From the NCBI RefSeq assembly GCF_003086295.3, contig NC_092040.1, forward strand, positions 59,623,559 through 59,687,558: 64,000 nt of DNA, given 5' to 3'. A model generated the notes under the pieces. It searched no databases. It saw only the letters and a program-made list of their open reading frames with translations, and had not been told where the DNA came from. The position numbers and the translations under genes are program-made. The stretch comes from Arachis hypogaea. Its lineage: Eukaryota > Streptophyta > Magnoliopsida > Fabales > Fabaceae. This document shows, piece after piece, positions 22,966 through 35,724 of this stretch (within the stretch, counting starts at the first letter, position 1; the number at the start of each line of letters is the position of its first letter).

Positions 22966-23349
22966 TGCAACAAATTATGCCTCCAAGGCATCAAACTTGG
23001 CATCCAAAACAGGTTTTCAAGTCCCAAAACATCACAAAACTCCCCAATACATATTATTTCACTAGAATTACTTAACAAACATCAAAATAAACCTAATCAA
23101 CCAAGCAATATAGCCAAATTATTCATGAGACAAAAAGTGAAAGAGAGAAAGTTGGAAGGATATTAGCATGGTGGGGTGTCTCCCACCTAGCACTTTGGTT
23201 TATAGTCCTAAGTTGGACTCGGTGAGGAGATCCTTGTTAGGGCGGCTTATGCTTCCACTCCTCCTTGAATCTCCAACCAAGTTTGCTATTGATTTGACCT
23301 CTGGGGTCCCATATGAAATTCATCAAACTCTCAAGAGACTTCAAGCTAG

Positions 23350-24279
23350 TAACTAGGATCCATAAGTTTTGCCCCTAAAACCAATGCTCGGATCCCATAC
23401 TTGAGTTCCTCTGTCACCATTGACATGCTTGTGCACTACCCGGAATCCACCAATTTGATTCTTGCACCAAAATTGAGCTTCAAATGTCAAGTTGTCCCTT
23501 TTGATGAACCTTCCATTCGGTTGCCAATTAACATTCTTCCCATCACCATCCACTACTCCAAGAAAGGTTCGAAGTTGACCATCCGTTTCTAGAACGGCAT
23601 ATTAATGTGGGTCTAGAAAGCTAGTTGGAGAATTCTTCACCCACTCATCTTGCATAAACGCCTTCACCTCTTGGCAACTAAAATCTTCCTCTCCCACTTC
23701 TAAATCTTCTTCAAAAATTGGAGGTTATGTGAAGTCCACATCAATATCTCTGTCCAAATCTAACAAGGCAGGCTCATGAAGGTCATTGAAGGAATTACCC
23801 AAGTCGAACAAAAAATCTTGAATGATGGAATCCTCTTGATCAATTCCTACCAACTCATCATTTGTCTCCTTTTTCAATTCATGTTGTGACTTGACATCAT
23901 CTTCTCGATTCTGTAACTCTTCTTGCACTCTACACCTTTCACTTGGTTCAACACATTCATCCACTAGAGTTTTTTGCTTTTGGCATGAACGCAATGAAGC
24001 CAAACGATCCAAAGCTTTTGCTAAGCTAGACATGACTTGCTATTACTTCTTACGGAACTCTTGTTGTTCTTGAATGAGCTTGAGAAGTACTTCTTGTGTG
24101 GCTTGATCCATATTTGAAGATGGAGATTGAGGTGATGATAGTTGACAATCAAGCTTATGAGGGTGAGGGTTTTGGTGTTGTATGTGGTGGGGCGATGGTG
24201 TATAAGATTGGTGACTAGAAAGGTAAGTGTTTCGGTTCCATTGTGGTGCATTGTGGTGATAGTGTGAAAAAGTCATCAA
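23350..24279 (-). pseudogene. ORF1 of element C, decayed relative of ORF1 of B
   Basis: One frame broken by at least four stops (TAA and TAG at 24040-24045, TAA near 23726 and near 23602). The N-terminal part is His/Pro/Asn/Ser-rich with EVLLKLIQEQQEF. The middle is acidic (LFDLGNSFNDLHEPALLDLD). The C-terminal part keeps AVLETDGQLRTFLGV, FWCKNQIGGF and VWDPSIGF. LETDGQLR and WDP are shared with B in the same order. A phrase gggagacaccccaccatgct follows at 23165-23190, and its equivalent is at 10643-10670 in B. No known domain. Confidence 0.6.
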
Positions 24280-24388
24280 GAAACCATAAACAAAAACATA
24301 CTAATAAAAGCAAGCAAACAACCAAAAAGTGCTATTTACACTATTAACATATTCACAACAACCAAAAGATTTAACACTAACTGCATGC

Positions 24389-24406
24389 TCCCCGTAAATG
24401 GCGCCA
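24389..24406 (-). other. Primer-binding site of C, degenerate tRNA-Asp type
   Basis: TGGCGCCATTTACGGGGA on the minus strand. It differs at three positions from the tRNA-Asp complement found in B and I. Confidence 0.7.
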
Positions 24407-24843
24407 AATTTGATGTTAAAGAATTTATCGTCGATCTAGATTTTTTCACAAAATAGAATTCCATCGTTGAAAGTATAGTCTAGACCAATAATTAATTCCC
24501 ACATCAAATATTTTAAATTCAAATTATAATAACCGAGATCGAGAGTAATTCAACCTCGGGTCGTTCTCCCTAGGAATGCAATTGAAGTGTTATACACTTT
24601 TGGTTGATAGGAGAAAAAAGGGGGTTGAAAACAAGAAATGAAAGATTAAAAGAACTAAGCAATAAAAAAACTAAGAGATGCTCAAAATTGTGAATTAATG
24701 CAAGCAACAAGGAGTTAAGACCAAAACTAGTGAAAATGCATAAAAGAAGCCTTGACTTGGGAATTGAGGATCCAAGGAATCCAATCATCGCCATAACCAC
24801 AACTATGGTAATTTTAATGAGTTAATCTTTCCTAGTCAACCCC

Positions 24844-26976
24844 TGATGACAAGTCATCATATACCCATTTTTCAAGCTAATTTCACTTGTTTTGTTAGCA
24901 TTTATGCACTTTCTTGCATCCTAAGTAAGTGATTTGGAGTGAAAATGCATAACTTCTTTAAATCAAGCAACCACCATGAAATTAATGATAATCCATGAGG
25001 TTTAAGCTAATTTTAATTGAACTTTAATTGATTTATAAGCCTCTTGAATTTAGTGATACTTGGAGTGGTTGTTTTGGTTTATTATAGGTGAAGAAAAGAA
25101 AAGAAAAGGAAAAGCGTGGCCTAAGAAGTGTGACCTAAGGAAAGGAAAGCGTGGCCAAAGCCATATGAAGCGTGCCGCATGCTAAGGGGGAGGCAACATT
25201 GCCCTCCACAAGGGCAGACTGCCTTCTAGGAGGGCAACATAAGAAAACCAAGAAGAGAAGGCAACTCTGCCCTGCCCACTACAAGGGCAGAGCACAAAAT
25301 GTGCCTTGAGACCAAGAGGAAGAGAACATTGCCCTGCCCTTGTGGAGGGCAGAATCGGGCTCTCCAAGGAAGAAATTCAAGAGAAAAATGTCACCCATGC
25401 ATGCTACAAGGATCGAACAAGGAACCATGAGGAAGCCAAGAACTAAGGTTGATTGCCGTGCCAAGAAGCCAAGGAAATTAATTGAATTTGTGCCCAAGCC
25501 GTGTTTCGAACACGGGGCGTGGAAGAGGGAACTCTGCCCTGCCCTTGGCGCGGGCAGGGCAGCATTTGGATTGGTGCAAGATCCTGGCGCATCATGCACG
25601 ATTCTGGCGCACCAACTCTCATCCCTGGCAGCATCTGGCGCATCAAAATTCGTCCCTGGCAGCATCTGGCAGCACCAAAATTTCCTGCCCTGCCCTCCGT
25701 GAGGGCAGGGCAGCATCCTGGCGCACCACGCACGAATCTGGCGCACCAATCTTCGACCCTGGCAGCACCAACGCGCACACTCCTCGATCTGGCAGCACCA
25801 CAATTTTCTGCCCTGCCCTTGGCGCGGGCAGGGCAGCGTTTTGCGTTCCTGGCAGCACCAAGCCGCACCAACACGCACCCAAGCCGCACCAAACTTCTGC
25901 ACCATGCACCAATTTTCTGCCCTGCCCTCCACAAGGGCAGGGCAGCCTCCTGGGAGTGAATTTTCATGGGCCGAAAATTCAAATTAAAACCCCATTTTAA
26001 TTCATTTCTTCACCAAATCAAAAGTCCATCCAAATCCCAAAATCCAAGAATAGAAAGTGTATAAATAGAAGCTAGTTTGAGGTAATTAGGACCTTTTACC
26101 TTCTTTTGAATTTTTACCTTTTGACTTACTTTTGGCTTAGTCTTTGAATTTGCACTTTCTTTGAGCTTTCTTGAGAGACTTGTCCGAGCACCAAGAGGAT
26201 CAAGGGAGAATTGACTGATCTCCTTCCTCATTCTTACTTGGGCAACTCTACTCTCCTGTTTTTGAGTTTTGGGTGTGTGAAATTGAGGAAATTCTGTCTC
26301 AATTCCCATTCAAACTCTTTTCAATTTGTTTTCTGCATAATTGAATCTGATTTCTGTTCTTCTACTGCTTTCTCTTTTAATTCTTGTCAATTGCTTTGTT
26401 AACTTGGATCTAGGAAGGCAATTAGAGATCTAGGCTCTGCTACCTAGTCTCTTGAGATCTGAGACCCAATTTTACTTTTGGTTCTTCTGTGAACCTCTGC
26501 TACATTTTATTTCCTTTCTGTTTGAATGCTTATTTGCTTCTGATTCAATTTCTGCTCAATCAATTGCTGCAATTTACTTCTTCTTTGTTTAGATCCTGCA
26601 ATCCCATTCCTCAATTCCCTTTTACTTTCTAGCAATTTAACTTTCTTGCCATTTAAGTTCCTGCAGTTTATGTTTCTTGCACTTTAAGTTTCAGTCATTT
26701 ACTTTCTTGTTCTTTAAGTTTCTGCAAATTTACTTTCCTGTTCTTTAATTTACTGCACTTTTCCCTTCCCCCTTTACATTTACTGTTATTTACTTCCTGT
26801 TAAACACAAATCACTCAACCAATACTTGATTCGCTTGACTAAATCACCCACTAAACTAAAATTGCTCAATCCTTCAATCCCTGTGGGATCGACCTCACTC
26901 ATGTGAGTTATTATTACTTGATGCGACCCGGTACACTTGCCGGTGAGTTTTGTGTTGGATCGTTTTCCACACATCA
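24844..26976 (+). mobile_element. Solo LTR X1
   Basis: 2133 bp from tgatgacaagtcatc to ccacacatca, flanked by a perfect 5-bp duplication acccc (24839-24843 and 26977-26981). The uninterrupted paralogous site is visible in the other C LTR at about 17030-17045. The LTR holds an array of GGGCAG palindromes (25190-25950), a T-rich middle and a U5 cassette (26876-26948). X2 at 40561-52997 is a second, older-looking copy. Confidence 0.92.
25190..25950. repeat. GCCCTGCCC/GGGCAGGGC palindrome array in X1
   Basis: At least seven inverted repeats of the type ctgccctgccc, 7-nt loop, gggcagggcag, with varying loops (tccacaa, ttggcgc, tccgtga), alternating with ctggcagcaccaa and ctggcgcaccaa phrases. Long overlapping ORFs in several frames on both strands here come from this repeat composition. 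Confidence 0.9.
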
Positions 26977-28612
26977 ACCCCAACCATCGAGGAGAAAGTC
27001 AAGCAAGCATAATTGACCTTAATCCACAAGTCCTAACCAACTTATCAAACTAGTTGATAAAAAACTAGCATCATTGGAGACAAGAGCCAACTAACTACCT
27101 AAGAATTACCATTAAATGTCGAACATTATGACTCTAGTATCCTAGGAACTCAAAGCACAAGCCAAGGTGTGAAAATCTACTCAAAATCTAAAGTTGGGAT
27201 TTTCACAAACACCTTGTGTGCATACAAATAAAGTATGGAAAATTGCAAGAAAAATTAAGAACTATAACCAACTATCAACAAAGCCAAATATAAACAAACA
27301 ATCAAACATAAAGGAGGCATGAAACATAAAATTCATCGATCAAAACTTCAAGAAACACAAAATTGCAATATGAACAAAGTAACTTGAACCAAAAGGAAAT
27401 GAGAGTAAAAGTGCTTTAATTAAAGAGGAAATTGAGAGTACTTACAATTAAAGAAGTAAAATGAAAGATCAAAGCTTGCTATAAAATCCTACAATTGAAA
27501 TGGAAATGAAACCCTAATGGAGCAATCTACTCTACACTACTCCTAAACCTTTGGAGGCTTCCTATACTACTACTACCTAAATAAAAGTGAGCTCTCTTGC
27601 TAAGTATTGAATCCCCCTTTATATAGCACTCCAAATCAGCATCTCAGCCTTCCAAAAATGAGCCAAAGGCCTCCAAATTTGTGCAACACGTGTTTTATTA
27701 ATGCAATCACATGTGTGCGTCCGCACACTTGGCTGAAAATTGACCTGTGCATACGCTCAGGTGCTTGTGTGCACGCACACATGGAAATCCTTGCTTGTGC
27801 GTACGCACGCAAGGCTGTGCGCATGCACACTTCGCTGTGTGTACTTTTCCTTGTTTTCTTCATGTTTTCTCCCTTGCACATGCTTCCTTCCACTTTTGGC
27901 CATCCATTCTTGCCTTCAAAACCTGAAATCACACACAAACCATATCACGGTATCGAATGACATAAAAGTGGGATTAATTTGCTCTATTAAAGCACAAAAT
28001 TGCATGTTTTCACATTTAGGTTCAAATTAAGGATCAAACACGCGTCCCTTGCATTTTGGCCCATCGACGCGTACGTGTTACCCACGCATGCACCTCCCTT
28101 GCAGCGCTCTCTTTGAGAGTGTAGCGCTCACGTTAAGAGCGCTCTTCCCACGTGTACGCATCATCCACGCATACACGTGGATTGCAAATTGTTACATCCA
28201 CGCTACCACTCCATTCACGCGTTTGTGCACTTCTTCAAAAATGTTACACCGACGCATACGCGTCGCCAGCTGAAATTTTCCACTACATTTATCACAGGTG
28301 TTCTTGGCTGAAGAGCGTAGCGCTCTCGCCTAAGAGCACTCTTGGTCATGTGTAGCACTCTTAGAGCAAAACGGAGCGCCAGGCTTCCTTGATTACATCA
28401 TGGGCCACAAAATTCCTCTTTTCTCCATTTGAGCTTAATTGAGCTTAATTTATGCTTTTTTTGCTTCTTTTTCTGCTTATTTCCTTCAAAGTTTATCAAA
28501 TCAAGAGATATACTATTTAAGCAATAAAATACTCAATAATTAAGCATTAGTTGTCAATTTCTTGTATGAAAAAGCATAGAAAAACACGACATGATGCGTA
28601 GTCATCAACTAT

Positions 28613-29886
28613 ATATTGTGGTACATATTTTTGAGCTAAAAACACATAAGCATGTGAGTTTTAAACCTAATTGTGTGGTTACGTCATATAACTACTTATT
28701 TCTATTCTTGTGTGCATTATTCTCTTTCTATGATTATAATCTTTGATTTGTTTGATTCTTTATGTCTATTATTTTGTTTATACATGCATTTATATGATTG
28801 AAGCCATTGTTTCAAATAGCTCAGTTACCCAAATAGTCTTACCTTTTCTCTTCCATTGTTAGCCAACTTTGAGCCTATGTTAAACCCATTTGTTCTTAAT
28901 ATCAGCACAATACAAGGCTTAAAGCAAAAAATAATAAATATCCCTTGTTTGGATCTTTGATTAACTTAGGCTAGTGAGAGTGTTTATCGTTCAATTGTGG
29001 GAGATTTGGGAATATTGGTTGGGATAAAAGCATGTTTTTATATTTTTGTCAAAATTTTGTGAATTGGGTACATACTCATGTACTAATTGAATGTTAAACC
29101 ATATGCATTGATGCTCTTGTATATATTTTAGTTTGAAAAAAAATGATAAAGAAAAAGAAAAGAAAAAGAAAAAAAAAGATAAAATAAAATAGCAATAGAA
29201 AAAGAAAGAAGAAAAAGAAAAGTAATAAAAAGGGGAAAATGGCCCAAAGTAAAATTCAATAAAAATCAATGCATATGTGTGGTGATAAAAAAGAGAATGC
29301 ATGAGTGTTGAAAAAGTGGAGAATGGGTAGTTAGGTTTGTTTAGAATTGTATAGGTTGTTATATAGGTTAGGTGGAAAGTTTTAATGAAAGATTCAAATT
29401 TCAAGCTCACTTGAACAAATACAATCTTACCTTGACCCTAACCCCATTACAACCTATGGATAAGTCCTCAAGATATTTGTATGCATGCATTGAATAATTG
29501 TTGATTTTTAGATGATAAATAAATCTTGAAAAGCATGATTACGGGAGAATTGAGTGAATCAACCATATACACTTGAGTGACTAGAGCAGATACACATCTG
29601 GTGAGGGTTCAATTGCTCAATTACATGTTTTCACCTATGATCATCTCTTTTCTTGCAAGTTTGTAAAATATTTTTAATAGCTCAATTCAATTGTGGGTTA
29701 GATTTGATTGCTATTGCTTTAGCTCATGTTTATATATGTATCCTTGGGAATTGATTTATTTTGACAAAGTAGTTGCATTCATTTAGATAGATTGCATATA
29801 GGTAGATTGCATTTAGATAGTTTGCATAGAACAAATGTACCCTTTGTTTATTTCTTGATTTTAGCATGAGGACATGCTTGGTTTAA
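28613..29886 (+). mobile_element. Element K 3' UTR, right part
   Basis: Continuation of K after solo LTR E. It is AT-rich with a purine run at 29140-29230, and resembles window start 1-600. It ends with the hairpin gcatgaggacatgc (29864-29877) and gtttaag, then loses similarity before any GTGGGG or LTR, so the K 3' LTR is missing or replaced. Confidence 0.6.
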
Positions 29887-32410
29887 GAAGCTTAGGAAAC
29901 CAAAATGGTTAGTTAGAACCTAAGGCAAATTCTGCGACATAGTTACTGAAATTAGGCAGCAATTTGTATAAATTTCTGGGAAATATCTATCCACTCAAAA
30001 CTCTTGTAATAATTCCTTGGTAATCCATGATGAGGTTAGATCATCCTCTCAAAATGTCAGAAAATTCTGATGAATAGGTTGGAAGATAAAAATGTTTGAA
30101 TGTAAATAGTTTCTAATGGAAAATTTTCTTTTAAATTAATCAAGTAGCAACTTCCAACCTACACAACTTTTTATTCTGGTGAGTTTTTGAGTCGAAACCA
30201 ACAAGAGTTGAAATATTGGTATGTGAATAATAGTGTATCCAAATTTTAGGGTTATCCCATTTTGATAGATTAAATACGCAATTTACAAAATGGAATGTGC
30301 ACTGTTTTATTGGCATGCAGTTTTGAAACTTGCTTAGTAATTCCAATGAATTTTTTGAGTTACTAGTATTGATCTTAAACTACAAATTGAGTGCAACCAG
30401 TTTTGATAGAACCCTTATGATGTATAGTTTATTCCCTCAAAAGTTAAGGATTTTAGAAGCTATGGATTAAAAGTTATAGTCTATAACATGTTACTGCTCA
30501 CTAATAGCTAAATGGGATTTACAAACTTAGAGCAGTGATTTCCTTGTTTAATATATCCTAATGCAAAAAAGATTTTGTGATGAAAACAAAACCAAATGAA
30601 ATCTTACGATGTCTACTTCATTTAATTCAAATTTCAGAGTCATGGCCAATCTAGAAAATTAGTAATGCACTTTTGAAGTTAACCAATTCACCGGTTAACC
30701 AAAGAAAAACATCTCAAAAGAGAATATGCATAACTTTTTTTCTAGAAACGATAATACTTTGAAACTTGAACCAAATGAAACTTGAGTTCAATACAAATGA
30801 GTGGACATAAAGTTTGCACAAATATGAGTTCATTTTTATATTAATTATTAAATAGAAGACTGGTTGCCAATAAGGTAATAGGCTAAACAAGTAAGGAAAA
30901 TGAATAAGAATGTAGGTTGTCCGTTGGAAGGTTTAAAGTTAAAAGGTGATGTGGAGGTATGTTTAGTAATATGATGATGTGGAGGTATCCTTAGTTATGT
31001 GGTGATGTGGAGGTATGTGTATTTATAAGGTGTTGCGGAGGCATGATGAAAGAGAGAAAATGACAAACCGTGAATGAGATAATTGAAAACGGATAATTAT
31101 TTATGAGAATCAATTGTTTGACTGGCCCTTTGTGCCAAATTGCTAATGCGAAAGTGACCGCCTGTATGATAGCCTAGGATTGCTAGTGCAGGAATGTTTG
31201 CCTAACTGATAGCCTGAATGAAAAAGATAATTCGGAATTGTATGTTTGAATGGGCCTTTGTGCAAAACTGCTAATACGGAAGTACCTGTCAAACTGATAG
31301 CCTAAGGTTGCTAATGTGGGAATATTCGCCTAACTAATAGCCCTTTCTTACTATGATGCACATGGAAATGTTACTGTGATTTTTCCTAACCGACACGGGT
31401 AACCGTGATGCCAAGGTATCCTAAACGACATGGGTTCACCCATGATGATACCAATATGCCTGACTGACACAGTAAAGAAATCATATTCGGGGTTCACTCT
31501 CAGTAGCGTCGGGTTGCGGGTAGACAACTGACATATGAGCTCATGGCCTGCACTAGGAACAGGCATGCATCATAAATTGTTTGCACATTCGATTATGATT
31601 GTTTACTGTTCCTTCTTTCTACTATCTGCTATCTGCTTCTTGTTAATTTTCAATTCTCTGAATCTTGTCTATATTTTTAGAATTATATGATTTAAAATTT
31701 CTCCAAAGCTTAGAATAAGATAGTAAAACTAGGAATAACAGTTATAGAGAATAGCATAAAGAGCGGCATTGACCCCAACGGAAGATGCCAAGATAGAGTT
31801 ATGACAGAACCTGCAATACAAAAAGAGCCAAGAGACTTAGTAAGCGAGTCATTATGTTAGAATCAGAACCCTAGATCTTACGAGAGAGATAGGTTTTCTG
31901 CGCTACACCTTACTGAGGACCATATAAGTTCTCACCCCATCCTTTTCCCTATTCCCCATACAGGGAAGATCCAGACTTTGTTGCCACCACTGGAGTTATA
32001 TTCACAAAGGTACCAGAGGAGCATATGTTTGAGGACCTACCAGAGATGTTATGAGAAGTGCTCGAGACTAGTTTTGAGATGATGTTCTACAAATTTATGC
32101 CTCAGCGGTAGTATGATGTAGGACAGGTGGCCTTTGTCTTCTTAGACTGTTCCTTCCCTCACTTTTGTATTTTTTTGTCAAATAGGGTTTGTTATTTTCT
32201 TCTGTTAGCCCAGATACAAGTTTAGGGGGTTTTCTACATGTACCAGGTATCTAAGGAGTTGGCAGTTGACTGTATGAATATATGTATATTTAAGTATATC
32301 AAGTTTGTAACAAGCTAACTTTGGATATGTATATATATGTGAATACTGTTTTACTTTATGAACTATGAGCTACTTGAACTATTTCTAATTTTATTAGTAT
32401 ATGCTTTTAT
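29887..32410 (+). mobile_element. Probable chromovirus-type LTR or 3' sequence, interrupted by H
   Basis: Unique in texture within the window. It contains two imperfect copies of a block with ctaatgcgaaagtgaccgcc, gatagcctaggattgctagt and gcctaactgatagcc (about 31120-31345), then cgacacgggtaaccgtgatg. No ORF with RT or integrase motifs. The end of such an LTR may be at 53927-54055, where gaaattcggtcgttaca precedes a tRNA-Met-like primer site. Family assignment (Tekay/Del type) is tentative. Confidence 0.4.
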
Positions 32411-32415
32411 AGTAC

Positions 32416-33929
32416 TGATAAGTGGATATCTTATACACTTTTTATTGCATTTTCCTAGCATTTTAATTATATTTTATTTACATTTTATTAATTTTTAGTG
32501 TGTTTTAGTGTAAAATTCACCTTTTATATGCTATTTTGATTTTTGTGTTTTTTCTATGATGTTAGAGGATTTTTGGGCGAACTTGGCAAAGTCTGGTTTA
32601 GAAATAAAGAAAGCATAGCTGATGCTGTCAAATCGTGACCTCTGTGCATTCCAACGAGCATATCTAGAGCTACAATGGTCCAATTGGCATGGTCTCAAGG
32701 GCGATGGAAATCTTACTTTCAGAGTTTTCCAGCAATATAAGTTTATACTTCTCTTCCAGAATCAGTGTCCAAAACGGGCGTTGAACGTCCACATCTGGAG
32801 TTCAACTCCCAAAGAGGAGCGACCTCCCAAGTTGAATGCCCAAAACTGGCGTTCAACGCCAGCCAGGGAGTAGGGACCAAAGTTGAACACCCAGAACCTA
32901 AGTTGAATGCTAGGCATCAGCCCAAACACTCACCAAGTGAGCCCCAAAGTCGATTTTAGCACTTCTTAGCTTATTTTATTTTCTTTTTGTAATTTTTAAT
33001 TAAAAATAATATCTTTTAGGTTTAGTTTTAGAGTCCTTATTATAAATAAGGGACTTCATTCCTCTTGAGGATCATGCCTCCCGAGAGGGGAGAGACACAT
33101 CACATTCAGAGCTTCTTCTTTATTTTCTCTGTAAAGTATGAGTAACTAAACCTCATAGTTAAGGTTAGGAGCTCTGTTGATTCTTATGGATTAATAATAT
33201 TACTATTTCTATTTTAATATATGTTTGATTCCATTCTATGATGTATTGTCATTCTTCATCCAAATGAGACTGGGTATGTCCCTTTTTCTACATGAGTTCT
33301 TACGAGTCCTGAACCAGATAGTATTGAGGTAAAGCATAAGAAATATCACCTGAACCAATAATTTATTTAGTCTAATTGAGGATATGTGACATATATTCCG
33401 GTTAGTTCTGGGTAATGAGGTTTCTGTGGTGCTAAGACTAGAACATTGAGCTTCATTTTTCGATCCAAAATATCTGACCTTGTCTATGGTATTTTGAGTA
33501 GGATCAAGAAGAAGAATAAATTGCGTGAGCTTTACCCTCGTTCATATTGAATGACCACTGACAATGGCATTTGATGTGAATTAGAGGACAGGAGTTAATC
33601 ACTTATAGTTGTGCCATAGAATAAATCAATCATTGTTACAGTAGTCAGTAAAAAGTATTAATTCAAAAAGATTAAGCATCTCCAAAGCTTTAACTGATTT
33701 CTCATTAATGTTTCTATATTAACTATTTACTGCTTTCTTTACTATTTTGTTTTATGCGCCTACCACCACAACCACTATCTTTGTATTCACATGACAAAGA
33801 TCGGCTGGATAATCATTGCTTGCTCAATCCAACAATCCTCGTGGGATCGATCCTCACTCACCCGAGGTATTACTTGGACGACCCGGTGCACGTGCCGGTG
33901 AAGTTGTGCGAGTTCAATTTCGCGTACCA
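32416..33929 (+). mobile_element. 5' LTR of H
   Basis: 1514 bp from tgataagtgg to cgcgtacca. Palindromes of the type GGCGTTGAACGTCC, GGAGTTCAACTCC and CTGGCGTTCAACGCCAG lie at 32773-32905. TATA-like ttataaataaggg is near 33040. U5 cassette at 33833-33905. Confidence 0.88.
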
Positions 33930-33935
33930 AGTTTT

Positions 33936-33954
33936 TGGCGCCATTGCCGGGGAT
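33936..33954 (+). other. Primer-binding site of H, tRNA-Asp type
   Basis: TGGCGCCATTGCCGGGGAT, one mismatch to the tRNA-Asp complement, 6 nt after the LTR. Confidence 0.85.
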
Positions 33955-35700
33955 TGTTCGTGATTGACAAACTACCGGTTGTCTTGCTCCTTAGATCAAC
34001 TACTTTTTACTAGTTTTTCTTTTAATTGATTTTCTTGTTAATTTTCGAACATTCTTTAAAATCTTTTTCAAAAATTTCATCTTTAGTCATCGCTTTCTTT
34101 TGTTCGAATCTTGTGTCAAGTTTTAAGTTGGGTTTTCCTTAGAAGTTTCGGTTAATTATTTTTCTTTCTTCTTGAATTTCGAAAATTGTTCTTATTTTCT
34201 TTCTCTCTGTTCGAAATTTTTAGGTGTTTGCTCTTGTTTGATTTCAAAATTCTTAAGTTTGGTGTCTTTTGGTGTTTTTCTCTCTATCTTTTTCGAAATT
34301 TGTTACATTGGATTTCAAAAAATTTTATGTTTGGTGTTATCTTTCTCTTTCTTTTTGAATTTCAAAAAATTTAAAAAATCCCTTCATTTGAATTTTTGAA
34401 ATTTTTAAATCATTTCCTATCTTGATTTTAAAATTTTAAGTTTTGTGTCCCGTTAGTTATCTTCTTATTTGGTTTAATTTATTTGTTTATCCTTTTATTT
34501 TTTATTTTATCTTATCTTGATTTTCAAAATTTCGTTATCTTATCTTTATTTTAAAATTCAAAATTTAAAAGTTTAGTATTTTGTTAGTTTCTCTTCCTTT
34601 CAAATTTAAATTTCAAAATCTTATTTTAATTTTTTCTTCTCTATTTTTTTTTTGAAAACTTCATTTTTAATTTCAAATCTTTTAAATTGGTTGTTTACCT
34701 TATCTTGTTTTAATTTTAAGTTTAATGTTTTTTTAGTTTCTCTTCTTTCTAATATAAATTTTAAAATCTCTATTTGACTTTCTCCTTTTAATTTTCAAAT
34801 TCTTTTAAAATCAAATCTCTTATTTTAAATTTTCAAATCTTATCGTATCTTGTTTCTTTCTCTTGACTTTTTCTTTCTAAATTTTTTATTTCAAAATATT
34901 TGTTCGACTTTCTCTTGATTTTCAATTTATTCTTGATTTTATTTTTAATTTTTGGTTACTAGTTTATTTATTTTCCTTAAATTTTCTAACTTATCTTATT
35001 TATCTTTCTCTTTATTTTCAAAATTTTGTTTTAAGTTATCTTATCTTTATTTAATTTCAAATTTTAAGTTTGGTGTCTTTTAATATTTCTTTTTTCTTTT
35101 TAAATTTCGATAATTTCAAATCTTTTCTTTTGCTTTTTAATTGATTTTTCCTTTTTAAAATTTTCAAATCATATCTCGTTTATCTTTCTTGATTCTTGAT
35201 ATCTATCTCATTTATCTTTTCGTTGATTCTAGTTATTTGACTTTTCATTTAAATTCCAATTTTAAATTCAATTTTTAAGTTTGGTATTTTCTTTAGTTTT
35301 TCTTTCTTTTAAATTTGAATTTCAAAATTTTTAAAACCTTTTCTTTCTAATTTTCAAAAATTTTAAATTAAATCCTCCATCTCTATTTCCAAATCTTTCA
35401 TAGCTAATTGTTTACTTTATCTTGTTTTATTCAAATTTTGTTTAATTTGGTGTTTCTTTAACTTTTCTTTTTCTTTCTTTTTGAATTTCGAAAATTTTTA
35501 AACCCTTTTCTTTCTATTTTTTTTAATTTTTCGAAATTTATAGTTACTCTTTTTTTTCATTTTCTATTTTTTATTATATTATTTTCAAATTTTGATTAGA
35601 AAAAACAAAAAAAAATTATGAATTCTTATTTTTTTTGGATATCTCACTGGGACCTCTCTAGACTTTGACATAAATACTCCCACTTTTCTTTGTCTCTTGT
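33955..35700 (+). other. AT-rich leader of H, no gene
   Basis: Low-complexity T-rich sequence with recurring tttcaaaattt, cttatcttg and aagtttggtgt phrases (34250, 35060). Small hydrophobic frames are composition artefacts. It lies between primer site and gag, as in element I. Confidence 0.7.
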
Positions 35701-35724
35701 TTGCATAGGAACACTAAAATTACT

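Larger units (their letters stand above)
16612..28036 (-). mobile_element. Element C, non-autonomous LTR retrotransposon hosting solo LTR X1
   Basis: Minus-strand element. The 3' LTR is 16612-17936. The 5' LTR is 24411-28036, interrupted by X1 (24844-26976). The outer about 95 bp of the 5' LTR is missing at 28036, so no target duplication can be read. Order in its own direction: 5' LTR, degenerate tRNA-Asp primer site, ORF1 (broken), GC-palindrome array, pyrimidine-rich leader, apparent intron, ORF2, hairpin module, 3' UTR, second module, 3' LTR. No pol is present. Confidence 0.85.
24411..28036 (-). mobile_element. 5' LTR of element C, interrupted by X1 and truncated at its outer end
   Basis: LTR pieces are 24411-24843 and 26982-28036, about 1.49 kb together. 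It contains the about 235 bp deleted from the other LTR but lacks the last about 95 bp (the part equivalent to 17847-17936). Palindromes lie at 27710-27840. Confidence 0.85.
5584..28607 (-). mobile_element. Solo LTR E, split into four pieces by later insertions
   Basis: Pieces are 5584-6306, 14356-14894, 16581-16611 and 28037-28607, about 1.86 kb in total. The ends read tgatgaggg and gtagtcatca, flanked by a perfect 5-bp target duplication actat (5579-5583 and 28608-28612). The reading direction is inferred from the U5 cassette near 5612-5690. The related LTR at 56735-58697 has the same ends and similar length. E lies in the 3' UTR of element K and hosts B, G and C. Piece 28037-28275 holds GACGCGTACGCGTC-type and AGCGCTCT palindromes. 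Confidence 0.85.

Noticed and set aside
22374..23078. ORFs with repeated RTHT or CACAQ-type text
   Set aside because: Translations of the GTGCGCACGCAC palindrome array in different frames, not proteins.
25279..26000. Several long overlapping ORFs on both strands (up to 217 codons)
   Set aside because: Produced by stop-poor GGGCAG/GGCAGCACC repeats in LTR X1; Arg/Ala/Gly/Cys-rich text with no domain.
28991..29410. 139-codon Phe/Ser/Tyr-rich ORF on the minus strand
   Set aside because: Low-complexity translation of a purine-rich run in the K 3' UTR.
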